DNA of 64,000 nt. It comes from JAWLAT01 sp041395325 (lineage in GTDB: Bacteria > Pseudomonadota > Gammaproteobacteria > Xanthomonadales > SZUA-5). The position numbers and the translations under genes are program-made. Shown in pieces: positions 8,920 through 18,008 of this stretch (position 1 is the first letter of the stretch; every line of letters begins with the position of its first letter). Location of the stretch: assembly GCA_041395325.1 (NCBI GenBank), contig JAWLAT010000007.1:62001-126000 (forward strand), given 5' to 3'. The notes under the pieces were generated by a model, which was not told the DNA's origin, did not search any database, and was given only the letters and a program-made list of their open reading frames with translations.

Positions 8920-9793
8920 AGACGCCCAACAGCAGCACCGCCACACCCAGATAGAAGCTCAGGCTCAGCTCGGTTTGTTCGCCCAGCAGCAGCATTGCCA
9001 GCAGGATCGCGTAGACCGGTTCCAGATTGATGGCCAGTTGCGCGCTGAAGGCGCTGAGCTGGCGCAGCGCCACCAGCGACAGCGCGAAGGGCAGCAGGGT
9101 GCAACCCAGCGCCAACAGCAGCAACAGCCACAGATCATCGCCGGCCGGCCATTGCCAGGGCAATGTCAGCCCAGGCCAGGCCCGCACCAGCCAGGGCGCC
9201 AGCAATGACAGCACCAGCACGCCGGCCGCCATCTCCAGTCCGGTCACGGCCAGCGGATCGCCACGGAGGACGTGGCGCTTGTTGAGCGAGCCAAAGATCG
9301 CCACCAGCAACGCCGACAACACCCCGACCGCAAAGCCGACGTACATGCTGCGATCCACACCGCCGACCACCAGCGCCACACCCGGCAGCACCAACAGCCC
9401 CAGCAGCAGTTCGCTCCAGGCCAGTTTGCGGCGGGCGATCAGTGGTTCGATGCAGGCCAGGAAGACCGGTGCAAAGGCCATCGTCGTCACCGCGACCGAG
9501 GCGTTGGCCAGCTTGATGGCGCCATAGAAGGTCAGCCAATGCAGTGCCACCAGGCCACCGATGCCCAGATAGATCAACATCAGCCGCGGCCCCATGCGCC
9601 GCAACGAGCGATACAGCGGCGGCCACAACGCCAGTGCGCCCACCACCAGCAGCATCCGCCACCAGACCAATGCCAGTGCATCCAGGCTGATCAACTTGCC
9701 GAGGATGGCGGTGAAGCCCCACAGCAGCACGCAGAAATGGATCTGCGCATGGGCCAGCCAGGGCGCTGGCGGAGTGTCGGTGGCCGCTGACAT
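8849..9793 (-). CDS. EamA/DMT superfamily transporter
   Basis: A 314-residue protein with about ten membrane helices in two EamA halves. The first half has ILGKLISLDALALVWWRML and TFYGAIKLANASVAVTTMAFAPVF; the second has LSAFSAQLAINLEPVYAILLAMLLLGE, the typical end of a DMT carrier. These export metabolites such as amino acids. ATG 9793 starts a short soluble lead before helix 1. It lies 8 bases downstream of the selO stop on the same strand, so the two may be co-transcribed. Confidence 0.82.
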   Translation of the reverse strand: MSAATDTPPAPWLAHAQIHFCVLLWGFTAILGKLISLDALALVWWRMLLVVGALALWPPLYRSLRRMGPRLMLIYLGIGGLVALHWLTFYGAIKLANASVAVTTMAFAPVFLACIEPLIARRKLAWSELLLGLLVLPGVALVVGGVDRSMYVGFAVGVLSALLVAIFGSLNKRHVLRGDPLAVTGLEMAAGVLVLSLLAPWLVRAWPGLTLPWQWPAGDDLWLLLLLALGCTLLPFALSLVALRQLSAFSAQLAINLEPVYAILLAMLLLGEQTELSLSFYLGVAVLLLGVFIHPLLTRRAIAGPGDEPTRTAD

Positions 9794-9801
9794 CCGCTTG
9801 C

Positions 9802-11340
9802 TCAGGAACTGCAGGAGAGCATCGAGCAGCCCGGCCGATGGCGGGCCCACTCCGGCCTCGGTGCGGCGAAGCGCTCGGCACCTTCCTGTACCTCGTAGGG
9901 ACGCCGCAGTACCGCCTGCCATTGCTGCAACTCGCCTGGATCGCCAGCGCTGGCGGCATCGATGGCCAACTGGGCCAGGTAGTTGCGCGGCACATACAGC
10001 GGGTTGGCGGTGCGCATCGGCGCCAGCCGGTCACTGTCGTCGATTCCCTGCTCAGTCAGCTGCGCCCGGTAGGCCTGCAGCCAGTCATGCAGGTCCGGGC
10101 GTTGTCGCTGGAAGGCGGCCGGGTCATAGCTGATCGCCGCCAGCGCGTCGATGTCGATCTGCTCGACCGGTGCCATCAGCCAGCGGTGCGCCAGGGTGTA
10201 GTCCAGTGCTGCGGCCTGCAGCAAGGCCCACCAGCGTCGGCTCAGACCGGTCTCGTCGCTGCGCAGACCCAGTTTGGCCAGATTGTGGCGCTGCTGGGCC
10301 TGCGCAAAGCACGACTGGTAGCGGGCCAGCCCGGCCTGCAGCGCTTCGCGATCAAGGACCGTGTCCAGCAGTGCGCCGGCCAGCTGGGTGAGGTTCCACA
10401 GCGCGATTTGTGGCTGCCGGCCAAAGCAGTAGCGCCGACCTTCGAAGTCGGTGGTGTTCGGCGTCCAGTCCGGATCGGTCTGCTCCAGCCAGCCGTAGGG
10501 GCCGTAGTCGATCGTCAGCCCCAGGATCGACAGGTTGTCGGTGTTCATGACGCCGTGGACGAAGCCCACGCGCAGCCAATGCGCGACCAGTTCGGCGGTG
10601 CGCTCGCAGACCTCGCCAAACCAGCGCTCGCGAGCGTCCGGCTGGCCCCGCAAATGCGGAAAATCGCGATCGATGCAGAAATCCACCAGCTGAGTCAGCA
10701 GTGCCACATCACCGCGACTGGCGGGCAGCTCGAAATGGCCGAAGCGGATGAACGAGGGCGCGGCCCGACAAACGATGGCCCCGGGCTCGAGCTGCGGACG
10801 GCCGTCGTAGAACATGTCGCGCTCGACCGACTCGCCGGTCGCCACCAGGCACAGTGCGCGGGTCGTCGGCACGCCGAGGTGATGCATGGCTTCGCTGCAG
10901 ATGAACTCGCGCAGCGACGAACGCAGTACTGCACGTCCGTCGGCGCGACGCGAATAGGGCGTCGGGCCAGCGCCCTTGAGCTGCAGCTCCAGCCGCTGGC
11001 CGTCGCTGGCGATGCCTTCGACCAGGCTGATGGCCCGGCCGTCGCCGAGCTGGCCGGCCCAGTGCCCGAACTGATGGCCACCGTAGTTGCTGGACCAGGG
11101 CCGCCATCCGGGCAACAGCCGATTGCCGGCGAACAGTCCCAGGCTGCCGGTGGGATCATCCAGATCGTCCAGGCGCAACAGCGTCCGTAGCGTCGACGAC
11201 CAGGCCAGCAGGCGCGGTGCGGCCACGGGCGTGGGCATCACCGGAGACCACAGCGCGCCGTGAACCTGGCGCGGATGGACATGGCGCTCAGGGTCGCCGG
11301 GCAGTTCCTCGATCCAGCGTTGGTCGTACTGCAGTTGCAC
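9802..11340 (-). CDS. selO: Protein adenylyltransferase SelO (YdiU)
   Basis: A 512-residue pseudokinase-fold enzyme that transfers AMP to Ser, Thr or Tyr of target proteins. Family blocks are present in order: RQVHGALWSPVMPTPVAAPR, SSNYGGHQFGHWAGQLGDGR, LELQLKGAGPTPYSR (nucleotide-binding Lys), HGVMNTDNLSILGLTIDYGP (catalytic loop and metal site) and the C-terminal LSCSS seen in bacterial YdiU. There is no in-frame UGA, so this is the cysteine form. The best start is GTG 11340, which gives VQLQYDQRWIEELPGDPE, matching the family N-terminus. The frame stays open far upstream but only antisense to the kinase gene. Confidence 0.92.
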   Translation of the reverse strand: MQLQYDQRWIEELPGDPERHVHPRQVHGALWSPVMPTPVAAPRLLAWSSTLRTLLRLDDLDDPTGSLGLFAGNRLLPGWRPWSSNYGGHQFGHWAGQLGDGRAISLVEGIASDGQRLELQLKGAGPTPYSRRADGRAVLRSSLREFICSEAMHHLGVPTTRALCLVATGESVERDMFYDGRPQLEPGAIVCRAAPSFIRFGHFELPASRGDVALLTQLVDFCIDRDFPHLRGQPDARERWFGEVCERTAELVAHWLRVGFVHGVMNTDNLSILGLTIDYGPYGWLEQTDPDWTPNTTDFEGRRYCFGRQPQIALWNLTQLAGALLDTVLDREALQAGLARYQSCFAQAQQRHNLAKLGLRSDETGLSRRWWALLQAAALDYTLAHRWLMAPVEQIDIDALAAISYDPAAFQRQRPDLHDWLQAYRAQLTEQGIDDSDRLAPMRTANPLYVPRNYLAQLAIDAASAGDPGELQQWQAVLRRPYEVQEGAERFAAPRPEWARHRPGCSMLSCSS

Positions 11341-11529
11341 CTGGGTGTCCTTGATACAGGCGGGCTGGCTTCGCCCCGCCTTCGACCCGCTTGGAGAAGG
11401 GTTGGTCGGGACGGCAGCGCTGTCAGATCGCTTGCTCCCCGTCGCACAGCGAAGAACTGATCCGACTGGTTCCGGCCGCTGGCGATACATCCGGGCTAGA
11501 ATCCGCTCCAGGCAAGCTGTGGGGCGGCT

Positions 11530-14016
11530 GTGGCGCGCGTAACGATACCCGGTTACACCATCGAGCGGGAGCTGGGCTCGGGCGGCATGGCCAAGGTTTA
11601 TCTGGCCATTCAGCATTCCCTTGAGCGCAAGGTGGCGCTCAAGGTGATGTCGCCAATCCTGGCCGCCGACGAGAGCTTCTCCAAGCGCTTCCTGCGCGAA
11701 GCCCGCACGATTGCCGGTCTCACCCATCCCAACATCGTGGCGATCTACGAGGTCGGCGTCACCGTCGACAACCTGCATTTCTTCGCCATGCAGCACCTGC
11801 CCGGGGGGGACTTCGCCTCCCGTATGCGCGAAGGCGTCTCCGAGGCGGAGCTGCGGCGGGTGCTGGGTGGCATCGGCCGGGCGCTGGGCTTCGCCCATGA
11901 GCGTGGATTCGTTCACCGTGATGTGACGCCGGCCAACATCCTGTTCGATCCCACCGGCAACCCGGTGTTGACCGACTTCGGCATTGCCCGAGCGGTTGGT
12001 GGCTCCACGCGCATCACGCACACGGGCGTCAGCATCGGCACCAGCATCTACATGAGCCCGGAGCAGGCCCGCGGTGCCGAGGTCGATGCGCGGTCGGATC
12101 TCTACAGTCTGGGCGTGCTGGCCTACGAGGCGCTGACGGGCGACGTGCCCTACAAGGGTGCGGACAGCTTCGCTGTGGCCTATGCCCACGTCTTCGAGCC
12201 GATCCCGCGCCTGCCCACGGAGCGCGGCAACTGGCAGGGACTGATCGACAAGGCCCTGGCCAAGGATCCACGTGACCGCTATGGCAGCGCCGAGGAGTTT
12301 TGTGCCGCGCTGAGCGCCATGGGTGCCGGCGGCGAGTCGGCCACCACCCAGAAAATGGCGACCCTGCCCGGCAGCAGTTCGAAGGAGCTGGTACGTCCTG
12401 CGGCGGTGACGCAACTGGTCGAGGCGGTCGGCAAGCGCATGAAGCGCAGCCAGGGTCAAGGGTTTGGGCCCAAGCTGGCGCTCGGCGCGCTGGCGCTGGT
12501 CGCGGTGCTGGCGTTGGGCTATGGCGTCTACAGCCAGTGGGCCCAGCCTGATGACAGCGCGCCAGTCGCTACCACGGCCGACCCGCCCGCGCCGTCGTTG
12601 AAGCCGGTGAGACCCGCCCCGCCGCTGGTGACCGTGGATCCGGACGTTCCGGTCGAAGGACAGCCGCCGGTTGACGCGATACCGACCGACTATCCGCTGG
12701 TCGATGGCGAGCCCGTCGAAGGACAAAGCCCGGTGGGTCCACCATCACGCGAGGCGCAGCTGGCCGGTTGGCTGCGCGCCTCCGAGCGGGCGACCGCCGA
12801 ACTGCGGCTGACTACCCCGGCCGGCAGTTCAGCCGTGGATTTTCAGCGCTGGGTGCTGCAGCTGGATCCGGAAAATGCCAAGGCGCAGGAAGGTATCGGT
12901 GCGGTGGTGGAGCGGTATCTGGATCTGGCCCGCACCGCCCGCGACGAGCAACGCCTGGAAGATGCCCGCTCGCTGATCGAGCGGGCCCGTCAGGTGGCCG
13001 CTGAGCATCCGGCCCCGGTGACACTGCAGCAGCGCATCAACGAGCAGGAAACCGATTGGGTCGGCGTGCTGATCGGTCGCGCCGAGGGCGCGCTGAAGGG
13101 CTGGGATCGGACCACTGCGCTGGCTGCGCTGGACGAGGCGGCCCAACTGGTGCCGACGGATCCGCGCATCGCCAGCCTGCGTCAGCAGGCCGAGGGCTTC
13201 GCGCAGCAGGGCTTCGCCTTTCGTGATGCGCTGAGCAGCGGCTCGCAAGGGCCACAGATGGTGGTTGTGGCGCCACGGCAGGTCACGCTTGGCGGTGCCC
13301 GAGACAGCAAGTCGGTCCGTCTGGGCAAGCCATTCGCGGTAGCGACGACGGAAGTCACCCGCGGTCAGTTTGCCCGCTTTGTTCAGGCCACCGGCCGACA
13401 GATCGGCGGCAACTGTCGTGATCGCGAGCGCACCGGTCTGTTTGGTGCAGTCAAATCCAGCCGGACCTGGCGCGAACCCGATATCCAGCAGGGAGATGAC
13501 CATCCCGTGGTCTGCGTCGATTTTGACGACGCACAGGCCTACGTGCGGTGGCTGGGTCAGGAAACCGGCCACGTCTATCGGCTGCTCAGCGAGTCCGAAT
13601 GGCAGGCATTGGCCGCTCGGGTACCGGCGGAAGCGGCCTGCAAGGTGGCCAATCTGAGCGATCGCACGCGTGGCGGGCGGGGCAGTTTCACCTGCAGTGA
13701 CGGTTTCGAGGCCACGGCACCAGTGCGTCAGTTGGGCGCCAGCGGAGGTCTGTACGATCTGGATGGCAATGTGCGCGAATGGGTGCAGGATTGCAGCAAC
13801 GAGTCCCACGCCGGTCACCCTGGCAATGCGCAGCCTCGCCTCAACGGCGATTGCACTGAACGCATGGTGATGGGTCGGGCCTGGCACAGCGATCAGGAAG
13901 AGTCCACGCCGATCCAGCGCAAGGCCTTCAAGAGCAATGTGCGAAGCAATACGATAGGCTTCCGCGTCGCCATGACGATGCCCGATGGCCCGCCGGCCGG
14001 ACAATTGCGTCAATAG
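11530..14016 (+). CDS. Ser/Thr protein kinase with C-terminal FGE-like (SUMF1) domain
   Basis: An 828-residue protein starting at a GTG. The kinase domain (about 9–265) has the Gly loop GSGGMAKV (16–23), Lys38, HRD at 129–131, DFG at 149–151 and MSPEQ. The catalytic loop reads HRDVTPAN, with Thr in place of the usual Lys. One membrane segment (about 315–335) places the rest outside the cytoplasm: a Pro-rich linker, helical repeats (about 410–570) and a formylglycine-generating-enzyme-like domain (577–823) with TTEVTRGQFARFV, YRLLSESEWQALA and GLYDLDGNVREWV. The paired catalytic cysteines expected near the C-terminus are absent, so it is unlikely to make formylglycine and may be a sensor or binding domain. 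An FHA gene follows 116 bases later. Confidence 0.88.
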   Translation: MARVTIPGYTIERELGSGGMAKVYLAIQHSLERKVALKVMSPILAADESFSKRFLREARTIAGLTHPNIVAIYEVGVTVDNLHFFAMQHLPGGDFASRMREGVSEAELRRVLGGIGRALGFAHERGFVHRDVTPANILFDPTGNPVLTDFGIARAVGGSTRITHTGVSIGTSIYMSPEQARGAEVDARSDLYSLGVLAYEALTGDVPYKGADSFAVAYAHVFEPIPRLPTERGNWQGLIDKALAKDPRDRYGSAEEFCAALSAMGAGGESATTQKMATLPGSSSKELVRPAAVTQLVEAVGKRMKRSQGQGFGPKLALGALALVAVLALGYGVYSQWAQPDDSAPVATTADPPAPSLKPVRPAPPLVTVDPDVPVEGQPPVDAIPTDYPLVDGEPVEGQSPVGPPSREAQLAGWLRASERATAELRLTTPAGSSAVDFQRWVLQLDPENAKAQEGIGAVVERYLDLARTARDEQRLEDARSLIERARQVAAEHPAPVTLQQRINEQETDWVGVLIGRAEGALKGWDRTTALAALDEAAQLVPTDPRIASLRQQAEGFAQQGFAFRDALSSGSQGPQMVVVAPRQVTLGGARDSKSVRLGKPFAVATTEVTRGQFARFVQATGRQIGGNCRDRERTGLFGAVKSSRTWREPDIQQGDDHPVVCVDFDDAQAYVRWLGQETGHVYRLLSESEWQALAARVPAEAACKVANLSDRTRGGRGSFTCSDGFEATAPVRQLGASGGLYDLDGNVREWVQDCSNESHAGHPGNAQPRLNGDCTERMVMGRAWHSDQEESTPIQRKAFKSNVRSNTIGFRVAMTMPDGPPAGQLRQ

Positions 14017-14132
14017 GTTTGAAGTGTCTGGCCCTCGTCAGCTGCCGCCACGCCGGCTGCCATGCGAGAGTGCGGGCCAGTCGTATCACAGGATGATCAA
14101 CGCGAGCCCTGGGCGCGCGTCAGGAGAATGCA

Positions 14133-14948
14133 ATGAAGCTGCTCTTCCCCAACGGTGAACATGGGCCCGTCGAACTGGAAACCGGCCGCGTGCTGTTGGG
14201 CAGCAGCTCGGACTGTCGCATTGTGCTGTTGGCGCCTGGGATCGCGATCCATCACTGTGAGTTCCAGGTGGCCGACGAAGCGGTGCGGATCAAGCCCAGT
14301 CATCCCGAGAACAACGTCACGGTCAACGGCAAGGCCATCACCGATGTCACGCCGGTCAAGCCCGGAGATCTGCTGACCTTCGCGGAGGTGCGCTGTCGTG
14401 CGGTGGCGGTGGAGAAAAGCGCGCCGGCGCCGATGCGTCGCGACGAACTCGCCGACGATGATGGCGCCACCAAGGTTCGCGTGGCATTGCCCAAGTTTGT
14501 GCTGCGCGGCGTGTCCGGCGAGACCTTCGGTCGCATCTTTCCGGTGGGTCAGACCATCGTTGCCGGCCGTCAGAGTGAATGCGAGATCCACATTCCCAGC
14601 GACGGCATCTCGCGTCGGCACGCTGAACTGAAACTCACCGCCGACGGCGTGATGGTGCAGGACCTGGGCTCGGCCAACGGCACCTACATCAACGACCGCC
14701 GAGTCAATCGCGAATTGCTGCGGCCCGGCGACGAACTGCGCTTCGACACGGTGCGCTTCCTCCTGTTGGCGCCCGGCCAACAGCCCAGTGCCGACCGCCC
14801 GGCGGCCGGCCAGACCGCCGCGACCACGGCGGCCGCCAGCAAGCCGACGGCCAGCAGTGGTGGCCGCTCTCCGCTACTGATCGGCATGATCGCCGTGGCG
14901 GTGATTGCAGTGGTGCTGGTCGGATTGAAGCTGGGTGGGGTGTTTTAG
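14133..14948 (+). CDS. Double-FHA domain membrane protein
   Basis: A 271-residue protein. A degenerate FHA domain (about 15–90) has the VLLGSSSDCRIVL and NVTVNGKAI turns. A canonical FHA domain (about 140–215) has AGRQSECEIHIPSDGISRRH and LGSANGTYIN, the residues that bind phosphothreonine. An Ala/Thr linker and a C-terminal membrane helix (about 247–267) follow, so the FHA domains face the cytoplasm. It lies directly after a Ser/Thr kinase gene on the same strand and is a likely partner or substrate of it, which is inference from context. The start has an upstream AGGAG. Confidence 0.85.
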   Translation: MKLLFPNGEHGPVELETGRVLLGSSSDCRIVLLAPGIAIHHCEFQVADEAVRIKPSHPENNVTVNGKAITDVTPVKPGDLLTFAEVRCRAVAVEKSAPAPMRRDELADDDGATKVRVALPKFVLRGVSGETFGRIFPVGQTIVAGRQSECEIHIPSDGISRRHAELKLTADGVMVQDLGSANGTYINDRRVNRELLRPGDELRFDTVRFLLLAPGQQPSADRPAAGQTAATTAAASKPTASSGGRSPLLIGMIAVAVIAVVLVGLKLGGVF

Positions 14949-14955
14949 GTTTCCG

Positions 14956-15028
14956 AGGGCACAGGGCACAGGGCACAGGGCACAGGGCTCAGGGCCCAGG
15001 GCACAGGGCCCAGGGCCCAGGGCACAGG
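14956..15028. repeat. Heptamer tandem repeat (AGGGCAC)n
   Basis: Ten consecutive 7-base units plus three bases. Four are perfect AGGGCAC; the others are AGGGCAC, AGGGCTC or AGGGCCC variants. The array starts seven bases after the FHA gene stop and is intergenic. It is a probable slippage-prone simple repeat. Confidence 0.9.
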
Positions 15029-15093
15029 TCATGTAGCCGGACTGAGGGCGCAGGGCGGTCGGTCAAGAGCGGGCTCGGGGCGGTGCTGATGCC

Positions 15094-15486
15094 ATGAGTG
15101 GTTGGGAAGCGATCGCGCTGGAGGAACTTCGCGACCTGATCAATCAGTCGCTTGCGCAATCGTCGGCCGAGAGTCGCCGAATCTTTGGGTTAATCCAGAT
15201 CCCTCCGGAGAAATGGGCACTGCCGCCTTGGGGCGATCAAGGTGGCGGGTTCTGGGTCATCGCGGTGCTGGGCCAGTCGGCGATCTGGTACAACGACATC
15301 GAAGAGGGCTTCAATTGCTCTCCTTTCACCCGCTTGGGCATTCTGGATCAGTACGCCTGCGATCAGCTGGAACTGCATCATTGGCTGTTCCGGCTCAACC
15401 ACTACCTTGCCACTGGCAAGGGCTTTCCAGGTGAAGGTCTCGGCGCGCCTGAGGCTATAAGCCAGTTGCAGGCACGCGCAGACTGA
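15094..15486 (+). CDS. Conserved hypothetical protein
   Basis: A 130-residue soluble protein with no signal peptide. It has several aromatic clusters (EKWALPPWGD, GGFWVIAVLG, WYNDIEEGFN, LHHWLFRLNHYL). The WYNDIEEGFN block resembles a conserved but unnamed bacterial protein that I have seen without function. It is the first of six small genes on the plus strand between 15 and 18 kb. Confidence 0.6.
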   Translation: MSGWEAIALEELRDLINQSLAQSSAESRRIFGLIQIPPEKWALPPWGDQGGGFWVIAVLGQSAIWYNDIEEGFNCSPFTRLGILDQYACDQLELHHWLFRLNHYLATGKGFPGEGLGAPEAISQLQARAD

Positions 15487-15515
15487 CTGATTGTCCCGCT
15501 GGATTGCCTTCTGTA

Positions 15516-15857
15516 ATGATCATGCTGGCCATGGTGACCAGCACGGCGGTACATGGAATGGGTCTACAACTCGCGAGGCTTGCTCTATCGGTGTTCGGCG
15601 TCGTCGCGATCGCACGCCTGCTCTCATGGTTGTGGCAGGTACCGTATGCGACTACTGCGCTTGGATTGTCGGCACTGGTGCTGTTGGGACACGTCCTGAC
15701 ACTGGACGATGACATGCCCGGTGGGTGGTGCAATCCCGAAGGCCAGGCCGGCATCTGGAGAACTTCGCTCATGTTGTTGGCGGCCAAGTTCGTGTGGCTC
15801 GGGGCGCTCATCACGGTCATCGTGCAGTACCCAGGCATCAAGGCGTACGGCGCGTGA
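15516..15857 (+). CDS. Small membrane protein, unknown
   Basis: A 113-residue protein with three or four hydrophobic segments (about 10–35, 40–60 and 85–105) and a polar loop DDDMPGGWCNPEGQ between them. I recognise no family. ATG 15516 is preferred over a TTG four codons upstream; the gene begins 29 bases after the previous stop. Confidence 0.55.
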   Translation: MIMLAMVTSTAVHGMGLQLARLALSVFGVVAIARLLSWLWQVPYATTALGLSALVLLGHVLTLDDDMPGGWCNPEGQAGIWRTSLMLLAAKFVWLGALITVIVQYPGIKAYGA

Positions 15858-15972
15858 CGAAATGCCATCCTATTCACGGTTGCTGGAAGCGAAATGGGCT
15901 GCAAGGTCGCAGCCCAGGGCAACCTGCGGGTTCGGAGTCGAGCACTAGTGACCTCGGAAGGGACTGCGGAGC

Positions 15973-16308
15973 ATGAATCGCGCCTGCGCCACCGCGTTGT
16001 TCCTGGCCTTGTCCAGCGGACCGATTGGTGCTGGTTCGCCTCCGGGAGGGCGAGCGCAAGCTGATTGCACAGCCTCGGGGGGCGAGTGGCAGCAGGTCGG
16101 AATTCTGGCTTTCGGTTGCGTTCGACGCATGCCCGATGTTGGAGCTGTCTGCACCGACTCAAGCAATTGCCAGGGCAAGTGCCTGGTCACTGCCCAAGTG
16201 GATACCGGCGTAGCCGTCGAGGGCCGGTGCTCTGAGTTTGACATTGTGGTTGGCTGTCACGCCACGGTCGAAGAGGGAAGGTCCGGCGCCGAAATTTGTG
16301 CCGACTGA
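15973..16308 (+). CDS. Small secreted cysteine-containing protein
   Basis: A 111-residue protein with a signal peptide (MNRACATALFLALSSGPIGA). The mature part contains eight cysteines in spaced pairs (DCTASGGEW, GCVRR, VCTDSSNCQGKC, RCSEF, GCHAT, EICAD), so it is probably disulfide-bonded in the periplasm or outside. The family is not recognised. Confidence 0.6.
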   Translation: MNRACATALFLALSSGPIGAGSPPGGRAQADCTASGGEWQQVGILAFGCVRRMPDVGAVCTDSSNCQGKCLVTAQVDTGVAVEGRCSEFDIVVGCHATVEEGRSGAEICAD

Positions 16309-16433
16309 GTTTGGAGTACATCCGAGCGCACCGTGGCCCCCGCAGAAGGGTCCATTCGCCACCATGCGCTGGCACGCGTCTTGGTTTGGGGGATGACCTT
16401 GAAGCGTCTGGCAACGTACCCATGCGAGCATTC

Positions 16434-16943
16434 ATGATCGAGATTCGACCGGAACAAAGCGGCGATCACGACGCCGTTCGTGAGCTGAATTCCGCTGCCT
16501 TCAACCAGGGGCCTGAGGCGTCGCTGGTCGACCGATTGCGAGCGGTGTGCGATGGCTACCTGGCATTCGTCGCCGTCGACGCTGGCGTCGTCGTTGGCCA
16601 CATCCTGTTCACGCCCGTCACGATTGCCGGCTCGCCAGTGGTGGGAATGGGCTTGGCCCCCATGGCCGTGTTGCCATCCCGTCAGCGAGCGGGCATTGGT
16701 TCCCGGCTGGTTCGGCACGGGCTCGAACATCTGCGACAGTCCGGATGCCCATTCGTGATCGTGCTGGGGCACCCCGACTACTACCCGCGCTTTGGGTTCC
16801 AGGCTGCGGGCAAGCATCGGCTGCGCTGCCAATGGCCTGGCGTGCCCGACGGCGCTTTCATGGTGATGGTGTTCGATCGCGACCGCTTGCCCCGGTCTGG
16901 CGGCGTCGCTCACTATCGGCCGGAGTTTGATGAGGCGGTGTAG
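16434..16943 (+). CDS. GNAT family N-acetyltransferase (YhbS-like)
   Basis: A 169-residue protein with the GNAT fold in order: IRPEQSGDHDAVRELNSAAF, then the acetyl-CoA loop region LAPMAVLPSRQRAGIGSRLV (Q/RxxGxG/A form RQRAGIG), then VIVLGHPDYYPRFGFQ, which is typical of the YhbS subgroup. The substrate is unknown. Two in-frame ATGs are possible (16422 and 16434); the second gives the usual MIEIRP opening. Confidence 0.85.
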   Translation: MIEIRPEQSGDHDAVRELNSAAFNQGPEASLVDRLRAVCDGYLAFVAVDAGVVVGHILFTPVTIAGSPVVGMGLAPMAVLPSRQRAGIGSRLVRHGLEHLRQSGCPFVIVLGHPDYYPRFGFQAAGKHRLRCQWPGVPDGAFMVMVFDRDRLPRSGGVAHYRPEFDEAV

Positions 16944-17032
16944 CTCTTCGGTCAATACGTGCCACGCAGCGCCGCTGACAGGGATCTGATCGCCTTCGAT
17001 GGATTGCGGACTGACCTACAGATGGAGACGAC

Positions 17033-17446
17033 GTGAGAATTTCAGTGGATGTACGGATTCATGCGCCCCTGCAAACGGTCTGGCGCGCCTACACGACGCC
17101 GGCTGACATCATGCAGTGGAACGCAGCGTCCGACGATTGGCACACGACGGCGGCGTCGGTGGATCTGCGCGAGGGTGGGCAGTTCTGTTCTCGCATGGAG
17201 GCCAAGGACGGCAGCTTCGGGTTCGACTTCGAAGGCACCTACACGCGCATCGTCGAGCAGCAATTGATCGCGTACAGCTTCGGCGATCGGGCCGCGGAAG
17301 TCACATTCTCGGCGTCACCCGAAGGCGTGTTGGTGAGCGTGGTCTTCGACGCGGAAAGCAGCCACTCCGAAGCGCAGCAGCGCGAAGGCTGGCAGGCCAT
17401 CCTGAACAACTTCAAGCGGCATGTGGAGTCGAGTGTCCGGTCGTGA
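17033..17446 (+). CDS. SRPBCC/AHSA1-like domain protein
   Basis: A 137-residue protein of the START/Bet v1 (SRPBCC, activator of Hsp90 ATPase homologue 1-like) family. The opening VDVRIHAPLQTVWRAYTTP, then MQWNAASDDWHT, and the late NNFKRHVES helix fit single-domain members. The function is unassigned: it could be ligand binding or stress-related. The start is GTG 17033 with a GGAG box seven bases upstream. Confidence 0.8.
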   Translation: MRISVDVRIHAPLQTVWRAYTTPADIMQWNAASDDWHTTAASVDLREGGQFCSRMEAKDGSFGFDFEGTYTRIVEQQLIAYSFGDRAAEVTFSASPEGVLVSVVFDAESSHSEAQQREGWQAILNNFKRHVESSVRS

Positions 17447-17525
17447 AGCCGTCGTTCGCGTCGCGCCTGGCAATAACAAGTGGTCCATACGCCTGCTTTC
17501 GCGGCCCAGTTCAGGACCAGAAACC

Positions 17526-18008
17526 ATGAAGAAGCTGCTCATTGTTCTGGTCATCTGCGTGGCGCCGCCGGCCTGTGCCGGCGATGTCGTGGGGATCGGA
17601 ACGCTGCGTCATCTCAATCTGACCGACCATCAACCCGGCGGCTGTGCGACGCGTTCGCCCGATGCCAACGGTGAGACGTGTGTGCAATTCAGGTCCTGGC
17701 ATCGATATGAAGTACGCAGACTGAAAAATCTGGCCACCGGCGAAGTGCTCAACGCGACTGCAGTGCAGGCAACGCACATTCCTCGCCAAGGCCGTTGGCT
17801 GTTGGTCATGAATAGGCTGAATCCGGAAGATGCTGCGGCTTTCGATGCTGAGTACATGATCGTGGACGGCGGAAGTGCCTTTCAGGTGGCATGCCTGAAG
17901 TCGCCCATTGAAGTCGTTCTGCCAGGGGGGCAAGGCGATCGAGTGGGCGCTGGCGATGAGGAAGCGTACTGCTACGACCTTCAGACGGTGAGGGCGGCGG
18001 AAGATTAG
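17526..18008 (+). CDS. Secreted hypothetical protein
   Basis: A 160-residue protein with a signal peptide (MKKLLIVLVICVAPPACAG). The mature part has four cysteines (GGCATRS, ETCVQF, ACLKSP, YCYDLQ), which may form two disulfides. I recognise no domain. It is the last of the 15–18 kb run of small genes; the preceding 79 bases contain a weak inverted repeat (TGGTCC…GGACCA). Confidence 0.6.
   Translation: MKKLLIVLVICVAPPACAGDVVGIGTLRHLNLTDHQPGGCATRSPDANGETCVQFRSWHRYEVRRLKNLATGEVLNATAVQATHIPRQGRWLLVMNRLNPEDAAAFDAEYMIVDGGSAFQVACLKSPIEVVLPGGQGDRVGAGDEEAYCYDLQTVRAAED

Noticed and set aside
9802..11340. Selenocysteine form of SelO
   Set aside because: The frame has no in-frame UGA; the C-terminus is LSCSS as in bacterial cysteine forms.
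13260..14016. A true sulfatase-maturing FGE
   Set aside because: The cysteine pair needed for formylglycine formation is absent.
14956..15028. CRISPR array
   Set aside because: The units are only seven bases and have no spacers.
15094..18008. Integron cassette array
   Set aside because: No convincing attC sites or integrase were found; kept only as a low-interest observation.
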